8,926 bases of DNA from Clostridiales bacterium (GCA_012511485.1 JAAZFZ010000218.1:1-8926), one strand, 5' to 3'. Shown: positions 1 through 6,801, counted from the stretch's first letter. A program made the numbers and translations. Notes: generated from the sequence alone by a model not told the origin.

Positions 1-437
1 GAATTAATTGTAATCAGGCAGTCAGTAAACCTTGCAAGAAAACACTCAATCGGATAAAAAATGCACCAGCCCGAAAGGGAAGCTCCTTTAAAAAAATGAA
101 AGCCGTGGGCGGTATATATGACTTTTGTGCCGTTTTTTCTTGCTTTTCTTGCGGCAAGCCTAGTCAACACACCGCCAACGGGAGTATGGCAATGTATGAT
201 TTCGTATTTATTTTCGTTTATGATTTGTTTGAGCTTTTTATATACTATAATATTTTGCACTGAAATGGGCGAGCGCGAAAAAGGCAGATTGAAGCGCTTG
301 TCCACAAATTCAAGAGTATGATCCCCTGAGCAGGCAACATGAACCTCCCAGCCGTGCTTTTTGAACAACTCAAAGCAGGGCTGATGGAAGTAGAAAAAGT
401 GCTGTGAAACAGTTGCGATAAAGAGCACCTTCTTCAC
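1..437 (-). CDS. Family-4 glycosyltransferase, N-terminal part (cut by window edge)
   Basis: Likely transfers a sugar from a nucleotide donor to a lipid-linked acceptor on the cytoplasmic face of the membrane during surface-glycan assembly. Only the first 145 residues are present; the 3' end lies beyond position 1. What is visible is the acceptor-side Rossmann domain typical of the Glyco_transf_4 fold: an initial beta strand KKVLFIATVSQHF, then HCHTPVGG at about residues 82-89 and YTAHGFHFFKGA at 108-119, a combination I know from EpsD/PglA-like GT4 enzymes. The donor-binding C-terminal domain is not visible. The GTG start is chosen because GGAAGGGGGAAAG lies just upstream and the next residues are the expected first strand. 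It follows the phosphoglycosyl transferase gene with a 58-base gap on the same strand, so it is probably the third gene of that operon. The family is secure; the sugar specificity cannot be read from this. Confidence 0.9.
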   Translation of the reverse strand, partial: MKKVLFIATVSQHFFYFHQPCFELFKKHGWEVHVACSGDHTLEFVDKRFNLPFSRSPISVQNIIVYKKLKQIINENKYEIIHCHTPVGGVLTRLAARKARKNGTKVIYTAHGFHFFKGASLSGWCIFYPIECFLARFTDCLITIN

Positions 438-460
438 AAACTTTCCCCCTTCCGATTTCG

Positions 461-484
461 TTGGCTGCAAAGTGCGGCAGCCAA
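461..484 (-). repeat. Intergenic stem-loop between two glycan genes
   Basis: A perfect 8-base inverted repeat, TTGGCTGC and GCAGCCAA, with an 8-base loop, fills most of the 58-base gap between the phosphoglycosyl transferase stop and the Shine-Dalgarno site of the GT4 gene. No T-run follows on the minus strand, so it does not look like an intrinsic terminator. It could be an mRNA stabiliser or processing site that sets different levels for the two genes; that role is inference. Confidence 0.55.
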
Positions 485-495
485 GCCGTTGCCCA

Positions 496-1116
496 TCAGT
501 TGATATTCGCTGTTTCTTTATTCCCCTTAAAGTGCTCCATGGTTACACCCTTATTACAGTTGACCCCCTCGCGCCTGAAAATGTTCCGTATGGTTCTGAA
601 TGATATTTTTAAATCCACAGTGAAACTCATATTATCGACATACCATACATCGAGTTGAAACTTCTCATCCCATGAAATGGTGTTCCTGCCGTTAACCTGC
701 GCCCACCCCGTAATACCCGGCAGCACCTCATGCCTGCGCATTTGGTAGCTGTTATATCTGTCTATGTACTCCATCAACAGCGGTCGTGGACCTATGAAGC
801 TCATTTCTCCCTTTAGCACATTGATAAGTTGCGGGAGCTCGTCAATGCTTAAAGCACGCAGGGTTTTGCCAAGCTTTGTCATCCTCTCCATATCTGAAAG
901 CTCAATGCCGTTTTCAACTGTTTTTGTTTTCATAGTTCTGAACTTGTAGACGGTGAAAACCTTGCAGTTTTTACCCGGACGCTCCTGACGGAAAAGAACA
1001 GAGCTGTCCTCGCACAGAAATATCAAAACAGAAACAAAAAGCATGAGTGGTGACAGAACAATCAAAGCAATCAGTGCCACAAAAAAATCCAGAGCTCTCT
1101 TAACCTGCCTATACAT
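496..1116 (-). CDS. Small phosphoglycosyl transferase (bacterial sugar transferase, PglC/EpsL type)
   Basis: Transfers a sugar-1-phosphate from a UDP-sugar to undecaprenyl phosphate, the first membrane step of glycan assembly. At 206 residues it is the minimal monotopic form, lacking the extra N-terminal membrane domain of WcaJ/WbaP enzymes. Residues 8-35 are one hydrophobic segment broken by Ser22-Pro23, the helix-break-helix signature of the re-entrant membrane helix known in PglC. The catalytic Asp-Glu pair is D92-E93 in SIDELPQL, followed by NVLKGEMSFIGPRP (99-112) and PGITGWAQVNGRN (133-145), all family hallmarks. The ATG start has a very strong upstream purine tract (GGGGGAGGGGGAG). It lies 44 bases after the CapD-type gene and before a GT4 gene on the same strand. 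Small forms often act on diNAcBac-like or other deoxyaminosugars, which suits the neighbouring dehydratase, but the substrate is inferred. Confidence 0.95.
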   Translation of the reverse strand: MYRQVKRALDFFVALIALIVLSPLMLFVSVLIFLCEDSSVLFRQERPGKNCKVFTVYKFRTMKTKTVENGIELSDMERMTKLGKTLRALSIDELPQLINVLKGEMSFIGPRPLLMEYIDRYNSYQMRRHEVLPGITGWAQVNGRNTISWDEKFQLDVWYVDNMSFTVDLKISFRTIRNIFRREGVNCNKGVTMEHFKGNKETANIN

Positions 1117-1160
1117 AAAGGCTCCCCCTCCCCCTCAAAAGAAAAACTCCCTGCAAAGTA

Positions 1161-3056
1161 TCAGACAGCTATATCATGAGCGCCTATTGGTTTTTCAACA
1201 AAATTAGGAACTACTTTCTTGAGAATTTCTCTCACATTTGAAGCCTCAACCGTTTTAAGTTCATCAAGCGTTTTGAGCAAAAGCTCATGGCTGAACTCAA
1301 CGGGTGCGGTAACAAAAATCTTGCTGTTTGCCGTCATTCTCCTGGAATTCTCCTCATCTAGTGAAAGCTCCTCATAGAGCTTTTCGCCCGGGCGCAAACC
1401 TGTGAAAACAATGTCTATATCTATATAGGGCTCATAGCCGGAAAGCTTGATAAGATTTTCCGCAAGAGAAAGAATCTTTACTGGCTCGCCCATGTCAAGA
1501 ACAAAAACCTCGCCGCCTTCAGAAAGCCCGCCTGCCTGCACAACCAGCTGTGCCGCCTCCGGGATAGTCATGAAGAAGCGGGTAATATTCGCGTCGGTTA
1601 CGGTTACGGGCCCTCCCCTTTCAATCTGCTCCTTGAAAATCGGGATAACACTGCCGTTTGAGCCGAGCACATTACCGAACCTTAAGGCAGCAAATTTTGT
1701 TTTTGGTGATATAGAGTTAAAATACTGAACTATAAGCTCGGTGACTCTCTTGGTTGCACCCATTACATTTGCGGGATTGACCGCTTTATCCGTGGATAGA
1801 ATCACAAAATTACTCACTTGAAAATCCCTTGCAACATTTGCGGTGTTGAATGTACCGAAAATATTGTTTTTGACTGCCTCGCATGGGTTGTCCTCCATAA
1901 GAGGGACATGCTTGTGTGCAGCCGCATGAAACACAACGGAAGGCTTGAATTCCTTAAAAACCTCCCTGAGCCTGTTTTCATCCTGCACTGAGCCAATTCT
2001 AATGTGCACCTCAGGCCTGCCTTCATACTCATAGTCGAGCGAATTCTTCAAATGAAAGGCATTGTTCTCATAGTTATCATAAATCACAATGCATGACGGA
2101 CCATACTTTGCAACCTGGCGGCAAATCTCGCTGCCTATTGAGCCGCCCCCGCCGGTCACAATCACCGTCTGGCCTATTAGATATTTGCATATTCTTGTGT
2201 CAAGCTTAACCTCCGGCCTTGAAAGCAGGTCGGTTATCTCAACATTCCTAATCTGGTGAAACCCTGCCTTTTCGCTTGTAATATCTGTCAGCGACGGAGC
2301 AGTTTTAAGTACGCATTTTGTTTGCATGGCGATTTGCATTATTTCGGATTTTCTTTCATTCGAAGCAGACGGAATTGCAAGAATAATTTCATTGATTTTA
2401 AATTTTTTTGTAAGCTCGGGGATTCTATCGCACCCGCCATGAACAGGGATACCGCAAAGAGTTCTGCCCTGCTTGCTCTTGTTGTCGTCAACAAAAACGA
2501 CGGCTCTTCCCATTCTGTAACCTCTTGCTTCAAGATCCTTGACGATAATCATGCCCATATCTCCGGCACCGATTATCATCACTTTTTTTTCGTAGCTGCC
2601 CTTTTTGAGCAACAGATTTTTGTTGTTTACATAGAATCTCAAAGCCCTGTATGACATTCTCAAGGAACTGATAAGGGCAATTATGAGCATCATGCTGCTG
2701 AAATAAACCAATGCGGGGAAATTAACCATGCAGAATAAATTAAGTGAATTGCCTACCTTATCAACCCCAACACAAGCAATGCTGCCGATTACTACTGCAA
2801 TAATACACTTTGAAATTTCGGTAAATCCCGCATATTTCCAAATGCTGTTATACAGCCCGAAGCCCCAAAGCAGCAGAACATAAATCAAAGAGATATAGGG
2901 AATCCTGCCAATCAGTGCCAAGGCTATTTCTTTTGGCATAGGGTTATAATATAAAAAGGCAATAAATATGTAACTGAAATTAATAAAGATGATATCACAT
3001 ACAGCAATAAGAAGTTTTTTTATTCCTATCTCTATGTCAGGCTTTTTCATTTTCAT
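1161..3056 (-). CDS. Membrane-bound nucleotide-sugar 4,6-dehydratase (CapD/PglF/EpsC family)
   Basis: Expected to convert UDP-GlcNAc to a 4-keto-6-deoxy sugar, the entry step to deoxyaminosugars of capsule or glycoproteins. Counting from the preferred start (631 residues), about residues 12-135 hold roughly four membrane helices. A first Rossmann fold follows with GAGDMG at 163-168, then the catalytic SDR domain with TGGGGSIG (301-308), HAAAHKHVPLME (377-388), STDKA (421-425) and M432-xxx-K436, then RFGNVLGS and GLRPGEKLYEE. Met in place of the usual SDR catalytic Tyr is normal for this long family, where Asp and Lys of TDK act in catalysis. Length matches the family. A longer reading from a TTG at 3071 is possible, but that TTG sits inside the GAGGAG ribosome site; the ATG at 3056 has 7-base spacing. 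First gene of the operon, about 39 bases after its predicted transcript start. Confidence 0.95.
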   Translation of the reverse strand: MKMKKPDIEIGIKKLLIAVCDIIFINFSYIFIAFLYYNPMPKEIALALIGRIPYISLIYVLLLWGFGLYNSIWKYAGFTEISKCIIAVVIGSIACVGVDKVGNSLNLFCMVNFPALVYFSSMMLIIALISSLRMSYRALRFYVNNKNLLLKKGSYEKKVMIIGAGDMGMIIVKDLEARGYRMGRAVVFVDDNKSKQGRTLCGIPVHGGCDRIPELTKKFKINEIILAIPSASNERKSEIMQIAMQTKCVLKTAPSLTDITSEKAGFHQIRNVEITDLLSRPEVKLDTRICKYLIGQTVIVTGGGGSIGSEICRQVAKYGPSCIVIYDNYENNAFHLKNSLDYEYEGRPEVHIRIGSVQDENRLREVFKEFKPSVVFHAAAHKHVPLMEDNPCEAVKNNIFGTFNTANVARDFQVSNFVILSTDKAVNPANVMGATKRVTELIVQYFNSISPKTKFAALRFGNVLGSNGSVIPIFKEQIERGGPVTVTDANITRFFMTIPEAAQLVVQAGGLSEGGEVFVLDMGEPVKILSLAENLIKLSGYEPYIDIDIVFTGLRPGEKLYEELSLDEENSRRMTANSKIFVTAPVEFSHELLLKTLDELKTVEASNVREILKKVVPNFVEKPIGAHDIAV

Positions 3057-3063
3057 GAACGCA

Positions 3064-3069
3064 CTCCTC
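3064..3069 (-). promoter_or_regulatory. Ribosome binding site deciding the dehydratase start
   Basis: GAGGAG on the minus strand, 7 bases before the ATG at 3056. It overlaps the upstream in-frame TTG at 3071-3069, which argues against that longer start. Confidence 0.8.
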
Positions 3070-3101
3070 AAACTGGGTATAATCTCTAAATTATTACTTT
3101 A

Positions 3102-3130
3102 AATCTAACATAAACCCCCGTTTATGTCAA
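3102..3130 (-). promoter_or_regulatory. Sigma-A promoter of the glycan operon
   Basis: Minus strand: consensus -35 box TTGACA (3130-3125), 17-base spacer, -10 box TAGATT (3107-3102, 4 of 6 consensus bases). The predicted transcript start is near 3095, giving a leader of about 39 bases before the dehydratase ATG. It lies just after the stop of the araC-type gene, so the glycan operon can be controlled apart from it. The spacer is filled by an inverted repeat, listed separately. Confidence 0.7.
3106..3129. promoter_or_regulatory. Operator-like inverted repeat inside the glycan promoter
   Basis: Plus-strand arms CATAAAC (3109-3115) and GTTTATG (3120-3126) are exact reverse complements around CCCC. 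Extending to 10-base arms, 3106-3115 and 3120-3129, gives 9 of 10 matches. The repeat covers the whole -35/-10 spacer and reaches into both boxes, where a dimeric repressor would block polymerase. The neighbouring AraC protein is a weak candidate ligand because that family usually binds direct repeats. An RNA hairpin ending araC transcription is the alternative, but the stem is AT-rich and no clear T-run follows. Confidence 0.55.
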
Positions 3131-3146
3131 TAAAACTAAAAACGCT

Positions 3147-3545
3147 TTATGACACCTTACTTTTAGTAGAGTTGCGAGAATTCAGAATTCTGAACTGGAG
3201 CGGGGTTAGACCTGTTTCTCGCTTAAAATGCCTGATAAAGTGGCTTTGGTCATAATAGGCAAGGTTTGTCCAAATCTCAGTGATTGAATTATCCGTTTCA
3301 ATCAGTTTGCTTTTCGCTTGGGCAATTTTTTGCCTTTGAATATACTCTGTTATGCGCAGACCTGTTTTCAGCTTAAATCTTGCGTTGATATAACTGGCAT
3401 TTTTGTTGAGGTGCTCTGCTATTTCAAGAACAGAAATTTTTTCGTTGATGTGGATTGATATGTATTCTTTGATGCTGTAAACCAGGTCATAATTTTTATT
3501 GTTTTTTTTATTTTTCATCTTTTCATTTTTTCGACTTTCTGCCAC
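3147..3545 (-). CDS. Stand-alone AraC-family DNA-binding protein
   Basis: A likely transcription regulator of 132 residues made of little more than the double helix-turn-helix AraC domain. Residues 1-20 are rich in Lys and Asn, the first HTH spans about 37-62 (ISVLEIAEHLNKNASYINARFKLKTG) and the second about 87-119, ending in DQSHFIRHFKRETGLTPLQFR, the classic AraC signature. No sensor domain is present; most AraC proteins carry one of 150 or more residues, so this has the MarA/SoxS layout. There is no room for a lost N-terminal part, since its promoter lies directly upstream, so it is not obviously truncated. The GTG start is preferred: GAGGTGATG precedes it, and the nearby ATG at 3549-3547 is out of frame and soon stops. 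It sits between the glycan operon and a divergent small gene, either of which may be its target. The target is not known. Confidence 0.9.
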   Translation of the reverse strand: MAESRKNEKMKNKKNNKNYDLVYSIKEYISIHINEKISVLEIAEHLNKNASYINARFKLKTGLRITEYIQRQKIAQAKSKLIETDNSITEIWTNLAYYDQSHFIRHFKRETGLTPLQFRILNSRNSTKSKVS

Positions 3546-3567
3546 TCATTACATCACCTCATTCCAT

Positions 3568-3595
3568 ATTATAGCAAAATCAATGATTTATACAA
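3568..3595 (-). promoter_or_regulatory. Extended -10 promoter of the AraC-type gene
   Basis: Minus strand: TGC followed by a perfect -10 TATAAT (3573-3568), with a weak -35 TTGTAT (3595-3590) at 16 bases. The TG dinucleotide at the extended -10 position makes up for the weak -35. The transcript would start near 3561, about 16 bases before the GTG. Confidence 0.65.
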
Positions 3596-3634
3596 TACTA
3601 TGCTGGAAAAAAATGATATATTTTTTTTGTATAA
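3588..3634. repeat. Inverted arms spanning a divergent promoter pair
   Basis: TTATACAA at 3588-3595 and its exact reverse complement TTGTATAA at 3627-3634 are separated by 31 bases. The first arm covers the -35 of the araC-type gene, the second the -10 of the divergent small gene. They could be half-sites for co-regulation of both genes, perhaps by the AraC protein itself. The region is very AT-rich, so chance is a real possibility. Confidence 0.35.
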
Positions 3635-3635
3635 T
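3630..3635 (+). promoter_or_regulatory. Candidate -10 box of the 103-residue protein gene
   Basis: A perfect TATAAT on the plus strand with no convincing -35 at the right distance. The predicted start near 3642 would give a leader of about 33 bases containing the strong AAGGAGA site (3661-3667) before the ATG at 3675. Confidence 0.4.
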
Positions 3636-3674
3636 AATCTAATAATGGCAAATTTATTTAAAGGAGACTTTTTT

Positions 3675-3986
3675 ATGATTGGTATCGGAACATGGAGCTT
3701 CAATGTTGACACTATGTTTTTTAGAGGCGAGGCGCAAATCAAGATTTTTGACAACGGCGGAGAGTACGGCTTTGAGGTCAAAATCCCCGGCGAGGATATC
3801 CCCGAAATAATTGTCAAGGATGTTGTTGAGGATGGCAACACTCTCAATGCAGTCGGCAATATTTCGTTGCTCAAGGGCAAGGATATTCCCGTTTCGCTTA
3901 CCTTTGAGGGCGATACGGCAAGCGGTTTTTTAAAGGTTCCCTATGTCGGAAAAATAAAACTCAAAGACGGTAAAAAAACAGGTTGA
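3675..3986 (+). CDS. Unrecognised small beta-rich protein, 103 residues
   Basis: I do not recognise a named family. The protein begins MIGIGTWSFNVDT and has alternating hydrophobic stretches separated by Gly, Asp and Asn turns (GEAQIKIFDNGGEYGFEVKI, GNISLLKGKDIPVSLTF, SGFLKVPYVGKIKLKDG). This predicts an all-beta sandwich or small barrel. The early GTW resembles the first strand of lipocalin-like folds, which is only a weak analogy. There is no signal peptide, membrane helix or cysteine, so it is probably cytoplasmic. The ATG is chosen for the GGAG 8 bases upstream; a longer reading from 3600 would run through the -10 box. Codon use looks like its neighbours, arguing that it is a real gene and not recently acquired. 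It is divergent from the solo AraC gene and single-gene, ending at a perfect terminator. Confidence 0.8.
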   Translation: MIGIGTWSFNVDTMFFRGEAQIKIFDNGGEYGFEVKIPGEDIPEIIVKDVVEDGNTLNAVGNISLLKGKDIPVSLTFEGDTASGFLKVPYVGKIKLKDGKKTG

Positions 3987-3994
3987 GAAAAACA

Positions 3995-4027
3995 GAACCC
4001 GGGGCGGTCAATGACCGCCCCGGGTTC
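3995..4027. terminator. Bidirectional intrinsic terminator between convergent genes
   Basis: Two 16-base perfectly complementary arms rich in CCCGGGGCGG surround a single central base, so the real loop is about 5 bases. Plus-strand downstream sequence is T-rich (ACTTTCTATTCTTTTATTC), and the minus strand reads TGTTTTTCTC after the stem. It therefore can end both the small plus-strand gene and the ribF transcript coming from the right. Confidence 0.9.
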
Positions 4028-4040
4028 ACTTTCTATTCTT

Positions 4041-4922
4041 TTATTCTTCTGCGGCAGCCCTTGCCGCCTGTGCATCCCTCTTTATTTGCGCACTCAGCTC
4101 CTCAAGGCTTGAAAATCTTTTTTCCTCCCGAAGAAATTTAAGCAGGCACACATTTATATTCTGACCGTAGAGGTCGCCTGAAAAATCGAGTATGCAGGTT
4201 TCGCTCCTTAATTCATCCGACTTAAAGGAAGGGCGTATGCCTATGTTTGTAACAGAGGTGTACCATTTGCCCTCAACTAGAGTTTTTGACGCATATACAC
4301 CGAATCCGGGTACTACAAAATCTTTGGGGAAAAACTGATTAATGGTTGGCGACCCGATGAGCCTGCCGATTCTGTCGCCGCTTGCAACGGCGAAATTATA
4401 AGAGAATTCCCTGCCAAGCATCAAATTCGCTTCCTCTATGTTTCCGCTCCCGATTGCCCGCCTTATTCTGGTTGAGCTGACAGGCTCGGATTTATAAATC
4501 ACCTTAGGTGAAATGTTTAGTTCAATTAATTGTTTTTGGCAAAGCCGTTTGAGCATTTCGGTGTCGCCCCCACCGCCTTTGCCGAAACGGTAATTGTATC
4601 CGCAGCACAAGGCTCCGGCATTAAGCCTGCTGACAAGACAGTCCTCCACAAATTCGGTGGGGGAAAGTTCAAATATTTCCCGAAAGCTTATAATAATAGG
4701 TTGTGCGCCGAGCCTTTCGATTTCCCTTATCTTCATTTCATCCGAAAGGATTTCCAGCGGAGCAGCTCCTCTTATTATTTTTTGCGGGTGCTCGTCAAAA
4801 AGCAGGACACTGGGAGCCATACCCTCCCCCTTATAGGAAAGGGCTGCATTAATCACTGCTATATGTCCCCTGTGGAGCCCGTCAAAGCAGCCCAGGGCAA
4901 TGGCTTTCTTTTCGCTTTGCAT
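4041..4922 (-). CDS. ribF: Bifunctional riboflavin kinase / FMN adenylyltransferase
   Basis: Phosphorylates riboflavin to FMN and adenylates FMN to FAD in the cytoplasm. The N-terminal nucleotidyltransferase domain shows GCFDGLHRGH (11-20), GYNYRFGKGGGGD (108-120) and SSTRIR (149-154). The C-terminal flavokinase domain begins near 175 with GDRIGRLIGSPTIN (182-195), has VTNIGIRPSF, and carries the catalytic-type Glu at E241 in ETCILDF. At 293 residues it is slightly short because the N-terminus before the first strand is trimmed; the motif usually written PTAN reads PTIN here, with Thr and Asn kept. The ATG start follows AGGTGG at 4-base spacing. It lies 17 bases after typA and is surely co-transcribed with it, an unusual partner since ribF commonly follows truB. 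Its transcript ends at the hairpin at 3995-4027. No FMN riboswitch is visible upstream. Confidence 0.96.
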   Translation of the reverse strand: MQSEKKAIALGCFDGLHRGHIAVINAALSYKGEGMAPSVLLFDEHPQKIIRGAAPLEILSDEMKIREIERLGAQPIIISFREIFELSPTEFVEDCLVSRLNAGALCCGYNYRFGKGGGGDTEMLKRLCQKQLIELNISPKVIYKSEPVSSTRIRRAIGSGNIEEANLMLGREFSYNFAVASGDRIGRLIGSPTINQFFPKDFVVPGFGVYASKTLVEGKWYTSVTNIGIRPSFKSDELRSETCILDFSGDLYGQNINVCLLKFLREEKRFSSLEELSAQIKRDAQAARAAAEE

Positions 4923-4939
4923 ACTACCACCTGCCGAAA

Positions 4940-6760
4940 TTACTTATTTCTGAACTGGTGTTTCATTCTCATTTCTTTAGAGAGGATTTTTTTGCGCAGT
5001 CTTAATGTTTTTGGCGTGACCTCGAGCAGCTCATCATCCTTGATGAATTCCATTGACTGCTCAAGGCTAAGGGTTGATGCAGGAATAAGGCGAAGAGCCT
5101 CATCCGAGCCTGCGGCACGGGTATTGGTCATCTGCTTTTTCTTGCGGACATTGCATACAATATCCTCATTTTTTGCACACTCACCAACTATCATGCCCTC
5201 ATAGACATCAACACCCGGGCCTATGAAAATTCTGCCTCTGTCCTGAGTGTTGAAAAGCCCGTAGCCTGTGCTTGTCCCGGTTTCGTGCACAACAATCGAG
5301 CCTCTTTCACGCATGGGGATGTCTCCTTTATACAACTCGTAGCCTGCAAAAAGCTGGTTCATTATTCCGTTGCCATTTGTATCTGTCATGAATTCCGAAC
5401 GGTAGCCGATAAGCCCCCTTGACGGAACTTTGAATTCAAGGTGAGTTGAACCCCCGTCACGGGCACCCATATTTTCAAGCTCGCCCTTTCTGTGGCCGAG
5501 TTTTTCTATCACCGCTCCGACATACTGCTCCGGCACTTCAATAATCATAAGCTCCATTGGCTCATGCAGCTTGCCGTCAATCTCTTTAAATATTACCTTG
5601 GGGCGTGAAACCTGAAATTCATAGCCCTGCCTTCTCATTGTTTCAATAAGTATTGAAAGGTGCAGCTCACCTCTGCCCGAGACCTTGAAGGTGTCAGTTG
5701 TTTCGGTTTCCTCGACTCTCATGCTGACATTGGTTTCGACTTCTTTAAAAAGCCTGTCACGCAGGTTCCTCGAAGTTACAAACTTGCCCTCCCTGCCTGC
5801 AAACGGGCTATCGTTGACAAGGAAGTTCATTGAGATTGTTGGCTCGTCTATTTTTATGAAAGGCAGCGGCTCGACACATTCGGGGTCGCAGGCAGTTTCG
5901 CCTATATTGAGGTCGTCAATGCCGGAAACGCAGATTATGTCACCTGCCGTAGCATTTTCAACCTCCACCCTGTGAAGGCCCTCGAACTGATAGAGCCTCG
6001 AAATCCTGACCTGCCTTGGCTCTTTGTCGGCACTGCAAAGGACAACCTGCTGGTTCTTTCTGATACTGCCCCTTTCAACACGGCCAATGCCTATCCTGCC
6101 AATATAATCATCATAATCAAGGCTGGAGAACAGAACCTGTGTCGCTCCGTGTTCATCCCCCTTAGGAGGCTCGATATTTTGAAGAATCGAATCAAGCAGC
6201 GGGCGCATATCTCCGCTCCTTGCATCCTTGTCAAGAGACGAATAGCCGTTCCTTGCCGAGGCGTAAATAACAGGGAATTCAAGCTGGTCATCGTCTGCTC
6301 CGAGCTCAATGAAAAGATCAAGAACCTCATCGACCACCTCATCAGGTCTGGCTCCGGGTCTGTCCACCTTATTTATGACAACAAGCGCTTTTTTGCGAAG
6401 CCCTAATGCCTTCTTGAGAACAAATCGGGTCTGGGGCATGCAGCCCTCAAAGGCATCAACTAGCAAAAGCACACCGTCCACCATCATGAGGATTCGCTCA
6501 ACCTCCCCGCCGAAATCGGCATGGCCGGGTGTGTCAACTATATTAATTTTCGTATCCTTATAGTGAATAGCTGTGTTTTTTGAGAGGATTGTAATGCCCC
6601 TCTCCCGCTCAAGGTCGTTGGAATCCATTACCCTTTCCTGAACCTGCTCGTTTGCTCTAAAAATACCGCTCTGCTTGAGCATTTCGTCAACAAGTGTTGT
6701 CTTGCCATGGTCAACATGGGCAATAATCGCAATGTTTCTTATATCATTTCTTTGTGCCAA
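4940..6760 (-). CDS. typA: Ribosome-associated translational GTPase TypA/BipA
   Basis: An EF-G-like GTPase that binds the 70S ribosome and supports ribosome assembly and stress or cold adaptation. The 606 residues are full family length. The GTPase motifs are complete: G1 AHVDHGKT (14-21), G2 RGITI (54-58), G3 DTPGH (76-80), G4 NKVD (130-133) and G5 SAR (168-170). These are followed by EF-Tu-like domain 2, the EF-G-like domains and the TypA-specific C-terminal domain, with GLIGYRSEFMTDTNGNG and FNTQDRGRIFIGPG as hallmarks. The start is TTG: AGGTG precedes it at the right distance, and MAQRNDIRNIAIIAHVDHGKT aligns with the usual start of the family. It lies 86 bases after the SDR gene and 17 before ribF. 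I see no good promoter of its own in the gap, so it may depend on read-through past a hairpin. Confidence 0.98.
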   Translation of the reverse strand: MAQRNDIRNIAIIAHVDHGKTTLVDEMLKQSGIFRANEQVQERVMDSNDLERERGITILSKNTAIHYKDTKINIVDTPGHADFGGEVERILMMVDGVLLLVDAFEGCMPQTRFVLKKALGLRKKALVVINKVDRPGARPDEVVDEVLDLFIELGADDDQLEFPVIYASARNGYSSLDKDARSGDMRPLLDSILQNIEPPKGDEHGATQVLFSSLDYDDYIGRIGIGRVERGSIRKNQQVVLCSADKEPRQVRISRLYQFEGLHRVEVENATAGDIICVSGIDDLNIGETACDPECVEPLPFIKIDEPTISMNFLVNDSPFAGREGKFVTSRNLRDRLFKEVETNVSMRVEETETTDTFKVSGRGELHLSILIETMRRQGYEFQVSRPKVIFKEIDGKLHEPMELMIIEVPEQYVGAVIEKLGHRKGELENMGARDGGSTHLEFKVPSRGLIGYRSEFMTDTNGNGIMNQLFAGYELYKGDIPMRERGSIVVHETGTSTGYGLFNTQDRGRIFIGPGVDVYEGMIVGECAKNEDIVCNVRKKKQMTNTRAAGSDEALRLIPASTLSLEQSMEFIKDDELLEVTPKTLRLRKKILSKEMRMKHQFRNK

Positions 6761-6801
6761 GGAAATTCACCTTCAAAAAATTAAAATCTCAAATAAAAAT
6801 T

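Noticed and set aside
2256..2654. A 132-codon plus-strand frame inside the dehydratase gene
   Set aside because: Opposite conserved dehydratase motifs; Cys/His/Phe-rich random-looking product and no ribosome site.
3106..3129. Inverted repeat read as an intrinsic terminator of the araC-type gene
   Set aside because: The stem has only one G-C pair plus the loop G-run, no proper T-run follows, and it coincides exactly with a consensus-spaced promoter.
3600..3674. Longer form of the 103-residue protein from ATG at 3600
   Set aside because: The added 25 codons cover the -10 box and ribosome site and lack a ribosome site of their own.
4923..4939. FMN riboswitch ahead of ribF
   Set aside because: The gap to typA is only 17 bases, far too short for the aptamer, and no such structure lies upstream in the transcript leader that I could recognise.
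4530..5204. A 224-codon open frame on the plus strand across ribF and typA
   Set aside because: It lies opposite two certain genes, has no ribosome site, and its protein shows no domain-like pattern; it mirrors codon structure of the true strand.
5972..6406. A 144-codon plus-strand frame inside typA
   Set aside because: Antisense shadow of conserved GTPase and domain 2 sequence.
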